A stretch of 64,000 nt of DNA, taken from Gilvirhabdus luticola. GTDB taxonomy: Bacteria > Bacteroidota > Bacteroidia > Flavobacteriales > Flavobacteriaceae. The DNA lies in the NCBI RefSeq assembly GCF_032583975.1, contig NZ_JAWHTF010000008.1; one strand, 5' to 3'. This document shows, in pieces, positions 15,454 through 24,550 of this stretch. The position numbers and the translations under genes were made by a program. Below the pieces are notes generated by a model. That model made no database searches. It was not told the DNA's origin and saw only the letters and a list, made by a program, of their open reading frames with translations. The stretch's first letter is position 1. The number at the start of each line of letters is the position of its first letter.

Positions 15454-17628
15454 TTACTTCTTCGTTTCTACAAGTTCTAACAAATCAACACTTACATTAG
15501 TCGTAAAGATACCATAGTTTACAACAGCTTTGTTCTTTTCTATAGTGTCAATACTACCAATAGCTCTGCCATCGTGCATACGTACTCGGTCTCCAACTTT
15601 AAGAACAGGTTTTGGTTTTGGCACTTCAACCTTTTGTTTAGCTGCCTTTTTCTTTTTCCTGATAACTGCAACTTTCTTTTCGGCTTCTTGTTTTACTTGG
15701 GTTTCTTTGGCTTTTATTACTTTTTTCTGTTTAGCAGAAACCTTTTTACGTTTGGAATTCTCTATTTGAACGATCTTAAAGAATTCTGCCATAAGTTCGC
15801 GTTTCTGTTTATTTTCAAAATATTTCTCTGAAATATCGTTTATTTTTTGACCTAAATAGATTAAGCGTTGATTGCTATCATACAATTCCTGATAGCTTTC
15901 CAATTTTTTCTGAATCTTGGCATTAATGAGTTCCAGTTTATCGGCTTCGGTTTGCTTCTTTTTTTCGTTGATTTTTAGCGATTCACTGGTTTTTTCAAGC
16001 TTGGAGCGTTCTTTCTGAAGTTTGGCAATAGTAGCATCAAAACGGACTTTACTCCGTTCTATTTTCTTTTTGGCTCTATTAATTAAACCATAAGGAATAC
16101 CGTTTTTTTGTGCTACTTCAAACGTAAAAGAACTTCCTGCTTGACCAGTTACCAGTTTAAATATGGGTTCCAAACTTTTTTCATCAAACAACATGTTGGC
16201 ATTAAGCATATATGGTAACTCATTAGCTAGCATTTTTAAATTGGCATAATGTGTAGTTATTATTCCGAAAGCTTCACGGTGGTAGAATTCTTCCAGAAAG
16301 GTTTCTGCCAGAGCTCCACCAAGTTCTGGATCACTTCCTGTACCAAATTCATCTATTAAGAATAAAGTATTCTTATTGCATTTCTTCAAGAAATAATTCA
16401 TTTGCTTTAAACGATAACTATAGGTACTTAAATGGTTTTCAATTGATTGATTATCGCCAATATCGCTTAAGATTCGATCAAACAAACACACCTTACTTCG
16501 TTCATGTACAGGAATAAGCAATCCGCTTTGCAACATAACTTGCAATAGACCAACAGTTTTAAGCGTTATACTTTTTCCACCTGCATTTGGTCCCGAAATC
16601 ACAATGATCCTGCTGTCTTGTTTGAGTTCTATGGTTTGCGGAAAAGTCTTTTCCTTTTTTTCCAAATTGGTCAAGTAGAGTAGTGGATGATACGCATCAC
16701 GAATATAGAAATGTTTGTTGTCTGTAATTTCAGGCAAAATAGCATTCAACCGTTGTGCATACTTTGCTTTGGCTGCAATGACATCCATTTCGGTAAGAAA
16801 GTGTTGATATTGTTCCAATAACGGCAAAAACGGACGAATATAATTGGTAACTTCCTTTAAAATCCTGATAACTTCTTCCTGCTCTTCATATTCAATATTC
16901 TGAAGTTCTCGCGAGTACTTTAAGGTAGTTTCAGGTTCTATATAAACAATGCTTCCTGTTTTACTGCTTCCCATGATCACACCTTTAACCTTACGTCGGT
17001 ACATAGATTTTACTGCCAGAACACGTCTGTTCTCTACAACAGATTCTTTGATATCATCAAGGTATTCCAGTTTAAAATTGGCATTCAAAGCTGTTGCAAA
17101 ACTCTGGCTGATCTTACCTTTTAAACTGTTGATCTGTTTACGAAGTTCTTCAAGCAGAGTAGAAGCACTATCCTTAATATCACCAAAGCGATCTATAACA
17201 GCATCAACCTTTTCTATAATGGCTTTGGTAACTTCTATGTTAGAAGCAAAGCTGTTTAAGGTTGGGTAGTAGTCTTCAAACTTTTTTAAGAATGTGATGA
17301 TCTCATTAACTGTTAATGAAATTGAAACCAACTTTTTTAAACCATGAACTTCCAGATAAGTGTTCTCAATCTTGAGTAGCTTAAGCTCTTTAGTGATGCT
17401 ATCAAAACCATGATTAGGTATACGATTATCATTCTGAAAAGAAGACAGATATTCATTGGTTAACTGCAAAGCATTCAACAACGCATCTTTATTTTTAAAA
17501 GGCTGTATTTGCAAAGCAGATGCATGACCAAGTGGTGTGACACAATGTTCACTTACGTGCTCTAACACTGTAGAAAGCTCCAGATCCTGTAAGGTCTTTT
17601 GGTGAATATGTATAGTACTATTTGCCAT
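15454..17628 (-). CDS. mutS2: MutS2-family ATPase lacking the Smr domain
   Basis: A 724-aa MutS2-type protein, an ATPase linked to recombination control or ribosome-collision rescue in other bacteria. A helical core/clamp region (about 1-320) precedes the MutS ATPase: Walker A ISGPNAGGKSITLKT near 345, Walker B LFLIDEFGTGSDPELGG near 425 and the TTHYANLK switch. A long charged coiled coil follows (about 520-620), then a Lys-rich linker and a KOW-like C-terminal segment (LKVGDRVRMHDGRAIGSI). There is no Smr nuclease domain; canonical MutS2 is nearer 780-800 aa. This is common in Flavobacteria as far as I recall, so not a local truncation. A -7 box lies 18 bases upstream. Confidence 0.92.
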   Translation of the reverse strand: MANSTIHIHQKTLQDLELSTVLEHVSEHCVTPLGHASALQIQPFKNKDALLNALQLTNEYLSSFQNDNRIPNHGFDSITKELKLLKIENTYLEVHGLKKLVSISLTVNEIITFLKKFEDYYPTLNSFASNIEVTKAIIEKVDAVIDRFGDIKDSASTLLEELRKQINSLKGKISQSFATALNANFKLEYLDDIKESVVENRRVLAVKSMYRRKVKGVIMGSSKTGSIVYIEPETTLKYSRELQNIEYEEQEEVIRILKEVTNYIRPFLPLLEQYQHFLTEMDVIAAKAKYAQRLNAILPEITDNKHFYIRDAYHPLLYLTNLEKKEKTFPQTIELKQDSRIIVISGPNAGGKSITLKTVGLLQVMLQSGLLIPVHERSKVCLFDRILSDIGDNQSIENHLSTYSYRLKQMNYFLKKCNKNTLFLIDEFGTGSDPELGGALAETFLEEFYHREAFGIITTHYANLKMLANELPYMLNANMLFDEKSLEPIFKLVTGQAGSSFTFEVAQKNGIPYGLINRAKKKIERSKVRFDATIAKLQKERSKLEKTSESLKINEKKKQTEADKLELINAKIQKKLESYQELYDSNQRLIYLGQKINDISEKYFENKQKRELMAEFFKIVQIENSKRKKVSAKQKKVIKAKETQVKQEAEKKVAVIRKKKKAAKQKVEVPKPKPVLKVGDRVRMHDGRAIGSIDTIEKNKAVVNYGIFTTNVSVDLLELVETKK

Positions 17629-17645
17629 GATTTTTTAAAACCATG

Positions 17646-17653
17646 CAAAGTTA
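17646..17653 (-). promoter_or_regulatory. -7 promoter element of mutS2
   Basis: On the minus strand this reads TAACTTTG, a perfect TAnnTTTG box, ending 18 bases before the mutS2 ATG. No good -33 TTTG partner is visible. Confidence 0.5.
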
Positions 17654-17771
17654 CAACTTATGTTTGGGATGTGGAATTTTTTGGAGTTACGCTTATCAGT
17701 TAGTATAAAAGCAGTAGTGGATTAAACACACCTACTTTCCTGATATAATTATACTTAATTAAATACAAAAA

Positions 17772-17795
17772 CGGTTCGGGAATACACCCAAACCG
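17772..17795 (-). terminator. Intrinsic terminator downstream of the DUF1214 remnant
   Basis: CGGTTCGGG (17772-17780) and CCCAAACCG (17787-17795) form a 9-bp stem with one G-U pair and a 6-base loop. On the minus strand it is followed by TTTTTG. It lies past the end of the truncated DUF1214 gene, showing that the original gene was a transcribed unit. Confidence 0.75.
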
Positions 17796-17867
17796 CTATT
17801 GCTTTTATACATTGTTGTATGCCGTTTTTTTAAGGTCGACCAAAAGGCCCATTAAATTCTATGAGAT

Positions 17868-18554
17868 TTAATTTACTTTTTTCACACCGGGCATTATGTA
17901 TGTTCTATCCAATACTACTTTTTTCGGATAGTACATTCTAAATGTCAATTCAAATTCCTCACCAGCTTGTGGACTTGGTAACCAATTTGATGTTAGTTTT
18001 TCTGGTGCATCTGCTTGAATAAGAATATCTAAAGAACCATCCTCATTATAGGTTAGGTCTTTCATACCTCCTAAATTGTATCTGTCAATTGCATTGTCAA
18101 CTAAAAAGCCTTTCTTATCATACAGTGTTAAAGACCAAAATCCATTTACAGGAGGCAAATGATCGGCATCAAAATGTAAGACATACTTATTTGATCCATT
18201 ATATTTATTTCCGTCAGAGTCTACCGCAGAGTTTGGATATATAGCATCTTGAGGTTGATTTGCACCATAACCAATTTTAGTTACATAGGCTCTCAAAAAG
18301 TATTCCGTTCCATACTCACCTAAGCCAGCAGTAATTACGTTCCACCCGTTTTGTAGGTTTTCTACTGGAGGGTTTTCAGTCATCTTTGTAAATAAAGATT
18401 GAACGTTAGCCGGAACCTTTTTAATTAGGTCTTGTGCAGCTGGACTAAATTGATTTAAATCAAAGGTTCCACCAGATTCAAATCCGATTGTTTTTAATTC
18501 ATCTAACAATGGTTTATCATCTGAGTAAGCACGTATTGCCGCAAAGAGAATCAC
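17868..18554 (-). pseudogene. 5'-truncated DUF1254/DUF1214 protein gene
   Basis: The 228-aa frame corresponds to the C-terminal half of the roughly 450-480-aa DUF1254-DUF1214 proteins. The DUF1214 core is complete: NGWNVITAGLGEYGTEYFLRA, IYPNSAVDSDGNKYNG, YVLHFDADHLPPVNGFWSLT, LYDKKGF and the NWLPSPQAGEEFELTFRMY end. The N-terminal DUF1254 half and signal peptide are missing. The frame's first candidate start is a GTG at 18554; upstream the frame stays open only to a stop at 18612-18614, encoding unrelated residues. The junction region 18541-18616 has a direct repeat of GAGTAAGC and a GTAAGC/GCTTAC hairpin. I read it as a remnant after deletion or rearrangement; expression of a short DUF1214 protein is possible but unlikely. 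Confidence 0.7.
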
Positions 18555-18731
18555 GTACAGCGAGCATGAGTAAGCCCATAAAGTGAGTTTGAGTAAGCTT
18601 TGAGCAATTGCTTACAACGATATGATATGAACTTTAAATATTGTTTATATCAGACGATAAGCGAAGTTAGTTTTTTTAAAAAATTATTGTCAAGACATTA
18701 AGCAAGCTCTTAACAAAAGGTATTAACACAT

Positions 18732-20189
18732 TTACTGAAACCTAAAATAACGTGAACAGCTTGGGTAATCTACAGTGCTATTTATATTTTCAAGATAATA
18801 AATAAGGGTTTCGGCAGCTGTTAAGGTTTGTATATCTCCAGCCATAGTAAAATAGCTGTCGTGTACTGCTGGTATATAATCGTTGGTGCCTAAAGTCAAT
18901 ACGACGTTGTCAGCTAACAGGCTATTATTTATATCTCGTATCTCAACCGTATTACCAACCTGATCTATATGAATACCAGAATAATAAAATCCAGAACCAG
19001 AACCCCTTAAAAAGTTTTTAATCTCTGCTACGGTCATACTGTAAATCATGGTTCCATTATTAAAGGGTGAGATCTCAAAGATCTCACGTACTGTGATATT
19101 ACCTTCATTAAGGTCTGACCTTATACCACCACTATTTTGAATAGAGAAATCTACATTCATAGCACCTCTTAAAGCATCGGTATAGAAACATCCTACCTGT
19201 GGTCTATTGTGATAGCGTTGCGAATTGCCAATAATTTCGGTGAGATAAGGCAGGTTATTGTAGTCGTCAATAATGGCTTTTAAATCATCATCTTCATTAA
19301 AATAATTATTTAAATTGAGTAGACTATGGTCAATAGATTGTATGGTTTTGTCTTTAATCTTAATGACCGCCTTACCTAAATAATTGAGATTAGAACCTGA
19401 TTGATAAATTGGAATGCCGTTTATGTTATCATCAATGATCTGATGCGAATGCCCACCAAGAATCAAATCGAAATACGGAAACTGGTTCGCAATATCTGAA
19501 TCTGAAATAGAACCTCCAAAGGATTGATATCCTAAATGCGTTAAGGCAACCATCAGATCAGAACCTTCTTGCTCCTTAACATCAGAATATTGAGCAATAA
19601 CATCTTCAGGTCTCTGAAAAGTAAGGTTTTGCACACGCCATGGATGTGTGGAAGGAATGATATCATCATCTTTTCCGTTGGTTTCTACCAAACCTAAAAA
19701 GGTAACTTTAATGTCATCAACTGTTACTGTTGTGTATGGTGATGACTGCGGAATGGTCGAGCTGCTCATATCTACATTGGCACAGACCCATTGAAAATTT
19801 GCTTGGTTTACGCGGTCTGTAAAAATAGCCTCGCCATAATCAAACTCATGATTTCCAATTACAGATACATCAAAACCTACCTGATTCATAATGTCTATCA
19901 TGGGAAAGCCTTTTTCTGGATAGTTATCTACAACAGGATTTCCTGAAAAAATATCGCCACTACAAGCCACAATAACATTGGTTGATTCTTTTGCTTCATC
20001 TACAATGTATTTAATTTTGGCGAAATTATCTAATTGTCCATGCTGATCATTTATAAAATAAATAGTAAGGTCTTTTGTGGTATCTGGTGTATCTGGTGGA
20101 TTTGGAGTATTACCACCATTGTTGTTATTATTGCTTGAACAGCCTATAAGCAACAGAAAAACGAATATGTAATACCAGAATCTTTTCAT
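18732..20189 (-). CDS. 5'-nucleotidase/UshA-family metallophosphatase lipoprotein
   Basis: A 485-aa lipoprotein: FWYYIFVFLLLIGC with the acylated Cys near 17 is followed by an Asn-rich spacer. The metallophosphoesterase domain starts at DLTIYFINDQHGQLDNF (the D-x-H metal ligands are replaced by NDQHG as in 5'-nucleotidases), with GNHEFDYG near 117 and the GGHSHQ motif near 245. The C-terminal 5'-nucleotidase domain has NSGGIRSDL and the substrate-stacking NNGTMIYSMTVAEIKNFL region. It likely dephosphorylates extracellular nucleotides at the cell surface. It is followed on the same strand by the DUF1214 remnant; the upstream neighbour is a YfcC transporter 31 bases away, suggesting co-transcription and perhaps nutrient scavenging. 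Confidence 0.9.
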   Translation of the reverse strand: MKRFWYYIFVFLLLIGCSSNNNNNGGNTPNPPDTPDTTKDLTIYFINDQHGQLDNFAKIKYIVDEAKESTNVIVACSGDIFSGNPVVDNYPEKGFPMIDIMNQVGFDVSVIGNHEFDYGEAIFTDRVNQANFQWVCANVDMSSSTIPQSSPYTTVTVDDIKVTFLGLVETNGKDDDIIPSTHPWRVQNLTFQRPEDVIAQYSDVKEQEGSDLMVALTHLGYQSFGGSISDSDIANQFPYFDLILGGHSHQIIDDNINGIPIYQSGSNLNYLGKAVIKIKDKTIQSIDHSLLNLNNYFNEDDDLKAIIDDYNNLPYLTEIIGNSQRYHNRPQVGCFYTDALRGAMNVDFSIQNSGGIRSDLNEGNITVREIFEISPFNNGTMIYSMTVAEIKNFLRGSGSGFYYSGIHIDQVGNTVEIRDINNSLLADNVVLTLGTNDYIPAVHDSYFTMAGDIQTLTAAETLIYYLENINSTVDYPSCSRYFRFQ

Positions 20190-20220
20190 TATTGAAACCT
20201 AATTAAAAATACAATTGATG

Positions 20221-21714
20221 TTATATATACACTGAAATCGTTAGCATTGCCATTATAAACACCAATAAAATAATTACCAAAGGCATTACAAATTTAAGCC
20301 ATTTATTATAACCAACTTTTACAATGGCTAAAGTTGCTAAAATTAAAGAGGTTGGATTGATAAATGCAAACAAACCTTGTCCGTAATTATAAGCATTTAC
20401 AATAAGTTCTCTACCCAAGCCTACACCATCTGCTAAAGGAGACATAATAGGCATTGTGAGAACGGCCATACCTGAGGACGAAGGAATAAAAAATGATAAA
20501 CCAGCATAGATGTAGAACATAGCATTAATGAACAAGCCTTTATTCATACCATCGGTCATACCACTTGCATAATAGAGTAGTGTGTCACTTATTAAGCCAT
20601 CATTCATAATAACTGTAATTCCTCTTGCAATACCAATAATAATGGCTACGCCAAGTAAATCGTTAGCTCCTTTTATAAAGGTATCTACAAAGACGTCCTC
20701 TTTCATTCTGGCTAGAATACCAATAATAATTGCACCAACAAAAAAGGTAGCTGTCATCTCTATAAACCACCATTCCAATTGAGACACGCCATACACCATG
20801 ACCACAAAGGTCATGATAAATACAAAGAGCATGAATCTCATACGTGTATTGAGTTTTAAGGTGGAATGTGTAATGCTACCAAAAATATTCTCTATGGTGT
20901 CTCTTTCTTCATAAATCACAGATTTGGTTGGGTCAGCTTTTACCCGCTTAGCATATCTTAAAATATAAATAATACAAATGGCTGTGCAAAGCGTATACAT
21001 TAAAAGCCTAAAGTACAATCCTGTTGTCCAGTTTATTCCTGCCGCATCAGAACCTATAATCACACTAAACGGATTTGTTGTAGAACACATGCTACCAACC
21101 GAAGAACCTAAAAAGATGCATGCCAATGGCACCATAGCATCATATTTAGCAGCCAGAAAGATTGGAATCAAAATAGGGTAGAAGGCAATGGTTTCTTCTG
21201 CCAGACCAAAAGTTGTACCACCAATAGAAATTAAAAATGTTACCGAAATAATCAGCCAATATTCTCTGCCTTTTAATGTTTCTGCTAGCCAGGCAATGCC
21301 AGCCTCAAAGGCTCCAGTTGAATTCATAATGCCTATTAAGCCACCAATAAAAAGAACCAGAAAAATAATATCTGCCGCTTCAATAATCCCTTTGATAGGA
21401 GACAAAATTAGTTCAATTGGTCCTTGTGGTTTGGCTTCTAATTCTTTGAAAGTATTAGGAATACTGATAGGCTTCCATATATCACCACTAGTAAACTTCT
21501 CTAAAGGAATTTTAATTTCAAGATCATCCAATGTTTGTTGAGTTGCAGGAAGTGTTGTTGATGCTTCTTGACTAATAACAGAAAATGTTTTTGTCTCCTG
21601 ATTATATGCAAGAGAATTATATTTTCCTGCAGGAATAAGCCATGTAAGTATGGCTACCAAAGCTGCAATAATCAATAAAATGGTTTGTGCAGTTGGAAAT
21701 TTTATTTTTTTCAA
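20221..21714 (-). CDS. YfcC/DcuC-family carrier (ion transporter superfamily)
   Basis: A 497-aa inner-membrane protein with about 11-12 spans, matching the YfcC family (C4-dicarboxylate anaerobic carrier-like, PF03606), whose members are proposed to carry basic amino acids or dicarboxylates. Useful signatures are the GGTTFGLAEETIAFYPILIP block, LGSSVGSMCSTTNPFSV and FFIPSSSGMAVLTMPIM. I start it at the TTG at 21714 (MKKIKFPTAQ), which gives a normal N-terminus; the frame continues to 21795 but then overlaps the ung gene and its promoter. It is divergent from ung. The 5'-nucleotidase gene lies 31 bases downstream on the same strand. Substrate unknown. Confidence 0.85.
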   Translation of the reverse strand: MKKIKFPTAQTILLIIAALVAILTWLIPAGKYNSLAYNQETKTFSVISQEASTTLPATQQTLDDLEIKIPLEKFTSGDIWKPISIPNTFKELEAKPQGPIELILSPIKGIIEAADIIFLVLFIGGLIGIMNSTGAFEAGIAWLAETLKGREYWLIISVTFLISIGGTTFGLAEETIAFYPILIPIFLAAKYDAMVPLACIFLGSSVGSMCSTTNPFSVIIGSDAAGINWTTGLYFRLLMYTLCTAICIIYILRYAKRVKADPTKSVIYEERDTIENIFGSITHSTLKLNTRMRFMLFVFIMTFVVMVYGVSQLEWWFIEMTATFFVGAIIIGILARMKEDVFVDTFIKGANDLLGVAIIIGIARGITVIMNDGLISDTLLYYASGMTDGMNKGLFINAMFYIYAGLSFFIPSSSGMAVLTMPIMSPLADGVGLGRELIVNAYNYGQGLFAFINPTSLILATLAIVKVGYNKWLKFVMPLVIILLVFIMAMLTISVYI

Positions 21715-21777
21715 TGGTTTAATTTTTAAAAAGACTAAAGATAGTATTATTTTAGAATGCCAAAAGAATTTATTGTT

Positions 21778-22443
21778 ATGGATGTAAACATACACGAAAG
21801 TTGGAAATCATTATTACAGGATGAGTTTGATACGTCTTATTTTAAAGAATTAACAACATTTGTTAGAAACGAATATGAAACGCACAGATGTTTTCCACGA
21901 GGAAAGGAAATATTTAATGCTTTTGAGCATTGTCATTTTGATGATACGAAAGTTGTTATCATAGGTCAGGATCCTTACCATGGTGTTGGCCAGGCTCATG
22001 GCTTGTGTTTTTCAGTTAATGATGGTATCGCTCATCCACCATCTCTAATCAATATTTTTAAAGAACTGGAAAAAGATTTAGGAATACCATATCCAAAAAG
22101 TGGTAACTTGCTGCGTTGGGCAGATCAAGGAGTGTTATTACTTAATGCTACCTTAACTGTAAGAGCTCACCATGCTGGTAGTCATCAAAATAAAGGATGG
22201 GAAACATTTACAGACTCTGTTATAAAAACCATAAGTGATAACAAAGAAAATGTAGTCTTTCTTTTGTGGGGAAGTTACGCTAAAAACAAATCTAAACTAA
22301 TAAGTTCTAAAAATCATCATATATTAACATCTGGACATCCTTCGCCATTAAGTGCTAATAGAGGATATTGGTTCGGCAATAAACACTTTAGTAAGACTAA
22401 CTTCCTGTTGGAGCAAGTTGCCTTGAAGCCGGTTGCTTGGTAA
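21778..22443 (+). CDS. ung: Uracil-DNA glycosylase
   Basis: Ung removes uracil from DNA and starts base-excision repair. The 221-aa protein carries the water-activating motif GQDPYHGVGQAHGLCFSV, the LLLNATLTVR uracil-recognition segment and the HPSPLSANRGYWFG leucine-loop motif. I choose the ATG at 21778 (MDVNIHESW) because a -7-like TATTATTTTAG lies at about 21744-21754, which would put the upstream ATG (21757) at the transcription start. The gene is divergent from the YfcC carrier. Its last 47 bases overlap a small minus-strand gene. Assignment secure. Confidence 0.96.
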   Translation: MDVNIHESWKSLLQDEFDTSYFKELTTFVRNEYETHRCFPRGKEIFNAFEHCHFDDTKVVIIGQDPYHGVGQAHGLCFSVNDGIAHPPSLINIFKELEKDLGIPYPKSGNLLRWADQGVLLLNATLTVRAHHAGSHQNKGWETFTDSVIKTISDNKENVVFLLWGSYAKNKSKLISSKNHHILTSGHPSPLSANRGYWFGNKHFSKTNFLLEQVALKPVAW

Positions 22444-22594
22444 GTTGTGTAGTAACTAGAGTAAGCTCATTAACTTCAATTTTACGCTTTGTTGTCTTGT
22501 TGCAACTGAACATAAGTAGTAAGAAGTTAATTGCTATCAATACTGTAAGTACAATAGTAATTGTTAATATCATTTGCGATTTGGTTTGGTTCAC
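22397..22594 (-). CDS. Small single-pass membrane protein (65 aa)
   Basis: A 65-aa frame beginning MNQTKSQMILTITIVLTVLI, with one strong transmembrane helix (about 8-29) followed by a Cys, a basic KTTKRK stop-transfer segment and a polar tail rich in Thr and Gln. The layout (short polar N-terminus, one helix, basic cytoplasmic flank) is that of a real small membrane protein. It overlaps the end of ung on the opposite strand by 47 bases, and the tail encoded in that overlap is low-complexity. No family recognised. A pair of TGTTAACA repeats lies upstream. Confidence 0.5.
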   Translation of the reverse strand: MNQTKSQMILTITIVLTVLIAINFLLLMFSCNKTTKRKIEVNELTLVTTQLTKQPASRQLAPTGS

Positions 22595-22647
22595 AATTTT
22601 TTAAATATACGAATATATTGTTATTTAAAAAGTAAAATTCAAAATTT

Positions 22648-22666
22648 TGTTAACACCATGTTAACA
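22648..22666. promoter_or_regulatory. Paired TGTTAACA repeats, possible operator
   Basis: TGTTAACA occurs at 22648-22655 and 22659-22666, eleven bases apart, about one helical turn. Each copy contains the palindrome GTTAAC. They lie 54-72 bases upstream of the small membrane protein gene and just past the end of the substrate-binding-protein gene. AT-rich composition makes chance a real alternative. Confidence 0.25.
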
Positions 22667-22715
22667 TTTTAAGTATTAATTAATTGTTATTCAGAATATT
22701 ATCATTCTATTTATC

Positions 22716-23570
22716 TCATATATTTACAAAAATATCGTGATATTTTAAGGTGCTTTTTATGATCTTTACTTCTAAAAGTTTTTGCTGAATTGTGCTAAAA
22801 GTTAATTCGTCAATATTATGTTGAGACCATTCTGTAAGGCTTAACCACTGCTGTACATCTTCCAATTGTTGGCCATATCTGTTGGAAATTGTTTTGTCTA
22901 TACTTGGAATATTTTTAAATTCTATGGTTGTATTATTGATAATATTTAAAATACTTTTTAATTCTTTAAAGTTGTTATTTAAGGCCTTTTCGGTTACGGC
23001 AATAACAAAGCATGGCCAAGGTGTTGGACAATTTCCTATACGTCTAAAAATGTGATCATCAACCAATGGTTTTGTGGTAAATTTTTCCCATAAAAAGTAA
23101 TCTGCTTTGCCAGATGTGAGCACTTCTACAGCGCCATCGAGATTATTAACAATTTCAAAATTAAGGTCTTTGTCTATGTTCCATTGATGATTTTCTGCAT
23201 TAATGTAAGCCATAAGGTGCGATCCCGAGCCAAAACGACTTATGGCAGCTTTTTGACCACGAATATCTTCAATAGTCTTGTAATTAGAATCTTGTGCCAC
23301 GTGTATTCCCCAAATAAGTGGTGATTGAACAAATGTTTGTACGATTTTAGATGGATTACCTTCTACAATGTCTTTTATGATACCTTCCGTAAGGATAACT
23401 GCAAGGTCAATATCATTATTTCGAAGCGCTTTGCACATGGCACCTGTTCCTTCAGCATAATCCTGCCAACGAAGATTAATTCCTTCTTTCTTGTATTCAC
23501 CATTTTTGAGTGTTAAATACCAAGCCAAATTAAAATGTTCTGGAACACCTCCAATTTTAATAGTAGTCAT
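22716..23570 (-). CDS. NMT1/SsuA-like substrate-binding protein without signal peptide
   Basis: A 284-aa protein with the fold of periplasmic binding proteins of the nitrate/sulfonate/thiamine-precursor type: IKIGGVPEHFNLAWYLTLKNGEYKKEG at the start, GTGAMCKALRNNDIDLAVILTEGI, then KAAISRFGSGSHLMAY and DYFLWEKFTTKPLVD. There is no signal peptide or lipobox, and no ABC permease or ATPase gene is adjacent. It may act in the cytoplasm, like the MqnA/MqnD or THI5-type proteins that reuse this fold for enzyme work, or serve a distant transporter after unusual export. It is 36 bases downstream of the DUF1835 gene on the same strand, so probably part of that operon. Fold assignment is firm, role unknown. 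Confidence 0.8.
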   Translation of the reverse strand: MTTIKIGGVPEHFNLAWYLTLKNGEYKKEGINLRWQDYAEGTGAMCKALRNNDIDLAVILTEGIIKDIVEGNPSKIVQTFVQSPLIWGIHVAQDSNYKTIEDIRGQKAAISRFGSGSHLMAYINAENHQWNIDKDLNFEIVNNLDGAVEVLTSGKADYFLWEKFTTKPLVDDHIFRRIGNCPTPWPCFVIAVTEKALNNNFKELKSILNIINNTTIEFKNIPSIDKTISNRYGQQLEDVQQWLSLTEWSQHNIDELTFSTIQQKLLEVKIIKSTLKYHDIFVNI

Positions 23571-23606
23571 TTACAGAAATTAGTTTGATTTTTAAACTTA
23601 AGAATT

Positions 23607-24548
23607 TTAATTGGGGTTCAAAATGGTTTTTATAAGTTTATTTTGGTCTTTATTAAATTGGAAATCTAATTTATTGATGCCTCCAAATTTAATGTTGTCA
23701 TTAATTTCAGAAGAAAAATTATGATGTCCTAAAAGTGCTTCATGACCTTTTCTATTCAATTTAATAGAATCTTCGGTTTCTGTAAAGAAAATTGACAGCT
23801 TATCTATAATCCTATCCAATTGCAAATCACCAAATCCATAATAACCTTGATAATTTAATGCGTAGCCCAATAGATGATGTCTTGATTTTATTTCCTTTTC
23901 ATGAATGATTTTTAGAATATTTTCTTCCAAACCACAAAGCCCATTTTTAGAGCTTGGAAAGCGTTCCAAATGTGCTTTAAGACAACTACTCATATACTTG
24001 AAAGAAGATTTTTTTAAAATGTATGGCTTTAATAAGTTGTGATCTTTACCACAATACGTTTTCCATAAGGTTACTGCCAAATCTAAATCTGCATCGGTAA
24101 GTTTCACACGATTCCGATAATGTTTAAGAAGTTGGTCTGGTTTTAACTCCGATAAACCTTTTAATTCTGTTTCGCCTTTAATCCTTCCACTACAGACCAA
24201 ATATAAAGGGAGTTGTATGTTTTTTTGCTTTAAAAGACTAACAACACCTAAAAGGTTTATATGGCAAAATAAATCGTATTCAAACCATAAAATAATTTCA
24301 GAATATTTTTCTGCACAATCAAGCTTTTTGAGTTCTTGCCTATATTCAATTTCATCGATTTCTATATTATAGGTTGCGTTCAAAAATGTCTTTCTTCTAT
24401 TTAAAAAATCTTCAGAATCTACACGCACAACCACTGGGCCTTCACAAAGCATTTCTTCCCAAGTCAAAATTTCTCCTTTAAAATCAAGCTCTTTTAAATA
24501 ATCAGTAAGGCTACTTCCATTAGTAATATGAAGAATTTTCTTTTCCAT
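23607..24548 (-). CDS. DUF1835 domain protein
   Basis: A 313-aa cytoplasmic protein matching the DUF1835 family. The start KILHITNGSSLTDYLKELDFKGEILTWEEMLCEGPV is the family's typical N-terminus, and a segment near 118-150 (IILWFEYDLFCHINLL) is the conserved D-F-C-H region. A second helical part (about 190-310) resembles the DUF3658-like C-terminus. The biochemical role is not known to me. It begins two bases after the SUI1-like gene stop, so the two are translated together, with the substrate-binding protein gene after it. Confidence 0.8.
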   Translation of the reverse strand: MEKKILHITNGSSLTDYLKELDFKGEILTWEEMLCEGPVVVRVDSEDFLNRRKTFLNATYNIEIDEIEYRQELKKLDCAEKYSEIILWFEYDLFCHINLLGVVSLLKQKNIQLPLYLVCSGRIKGETELKGLSELKPDQLLKHYRNRVKLTDADLDLAVTLWKTYCGKDHNLLKPYILKKSSFKYMSSCLKAHLERFPSSKNGLCGLEENILKIIHEKEIKSRHHLLGYALNYQGYYGFGDLQLDRIIDKLSIFFTETEDSIKLNRKGHEALLGHHNFSSEINDNIKFGGINKLDFQFNKDQNKLIKTILNPN

Positions 24549-24550
24549 AA

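Noticed and set aside
15530..15831. Plus-strand open frames opposite the mutS2 coiled coil
   Set aside because: They come from the Lys/Glu-rich coiled coil read on the other strand, and have no leader or known domain.
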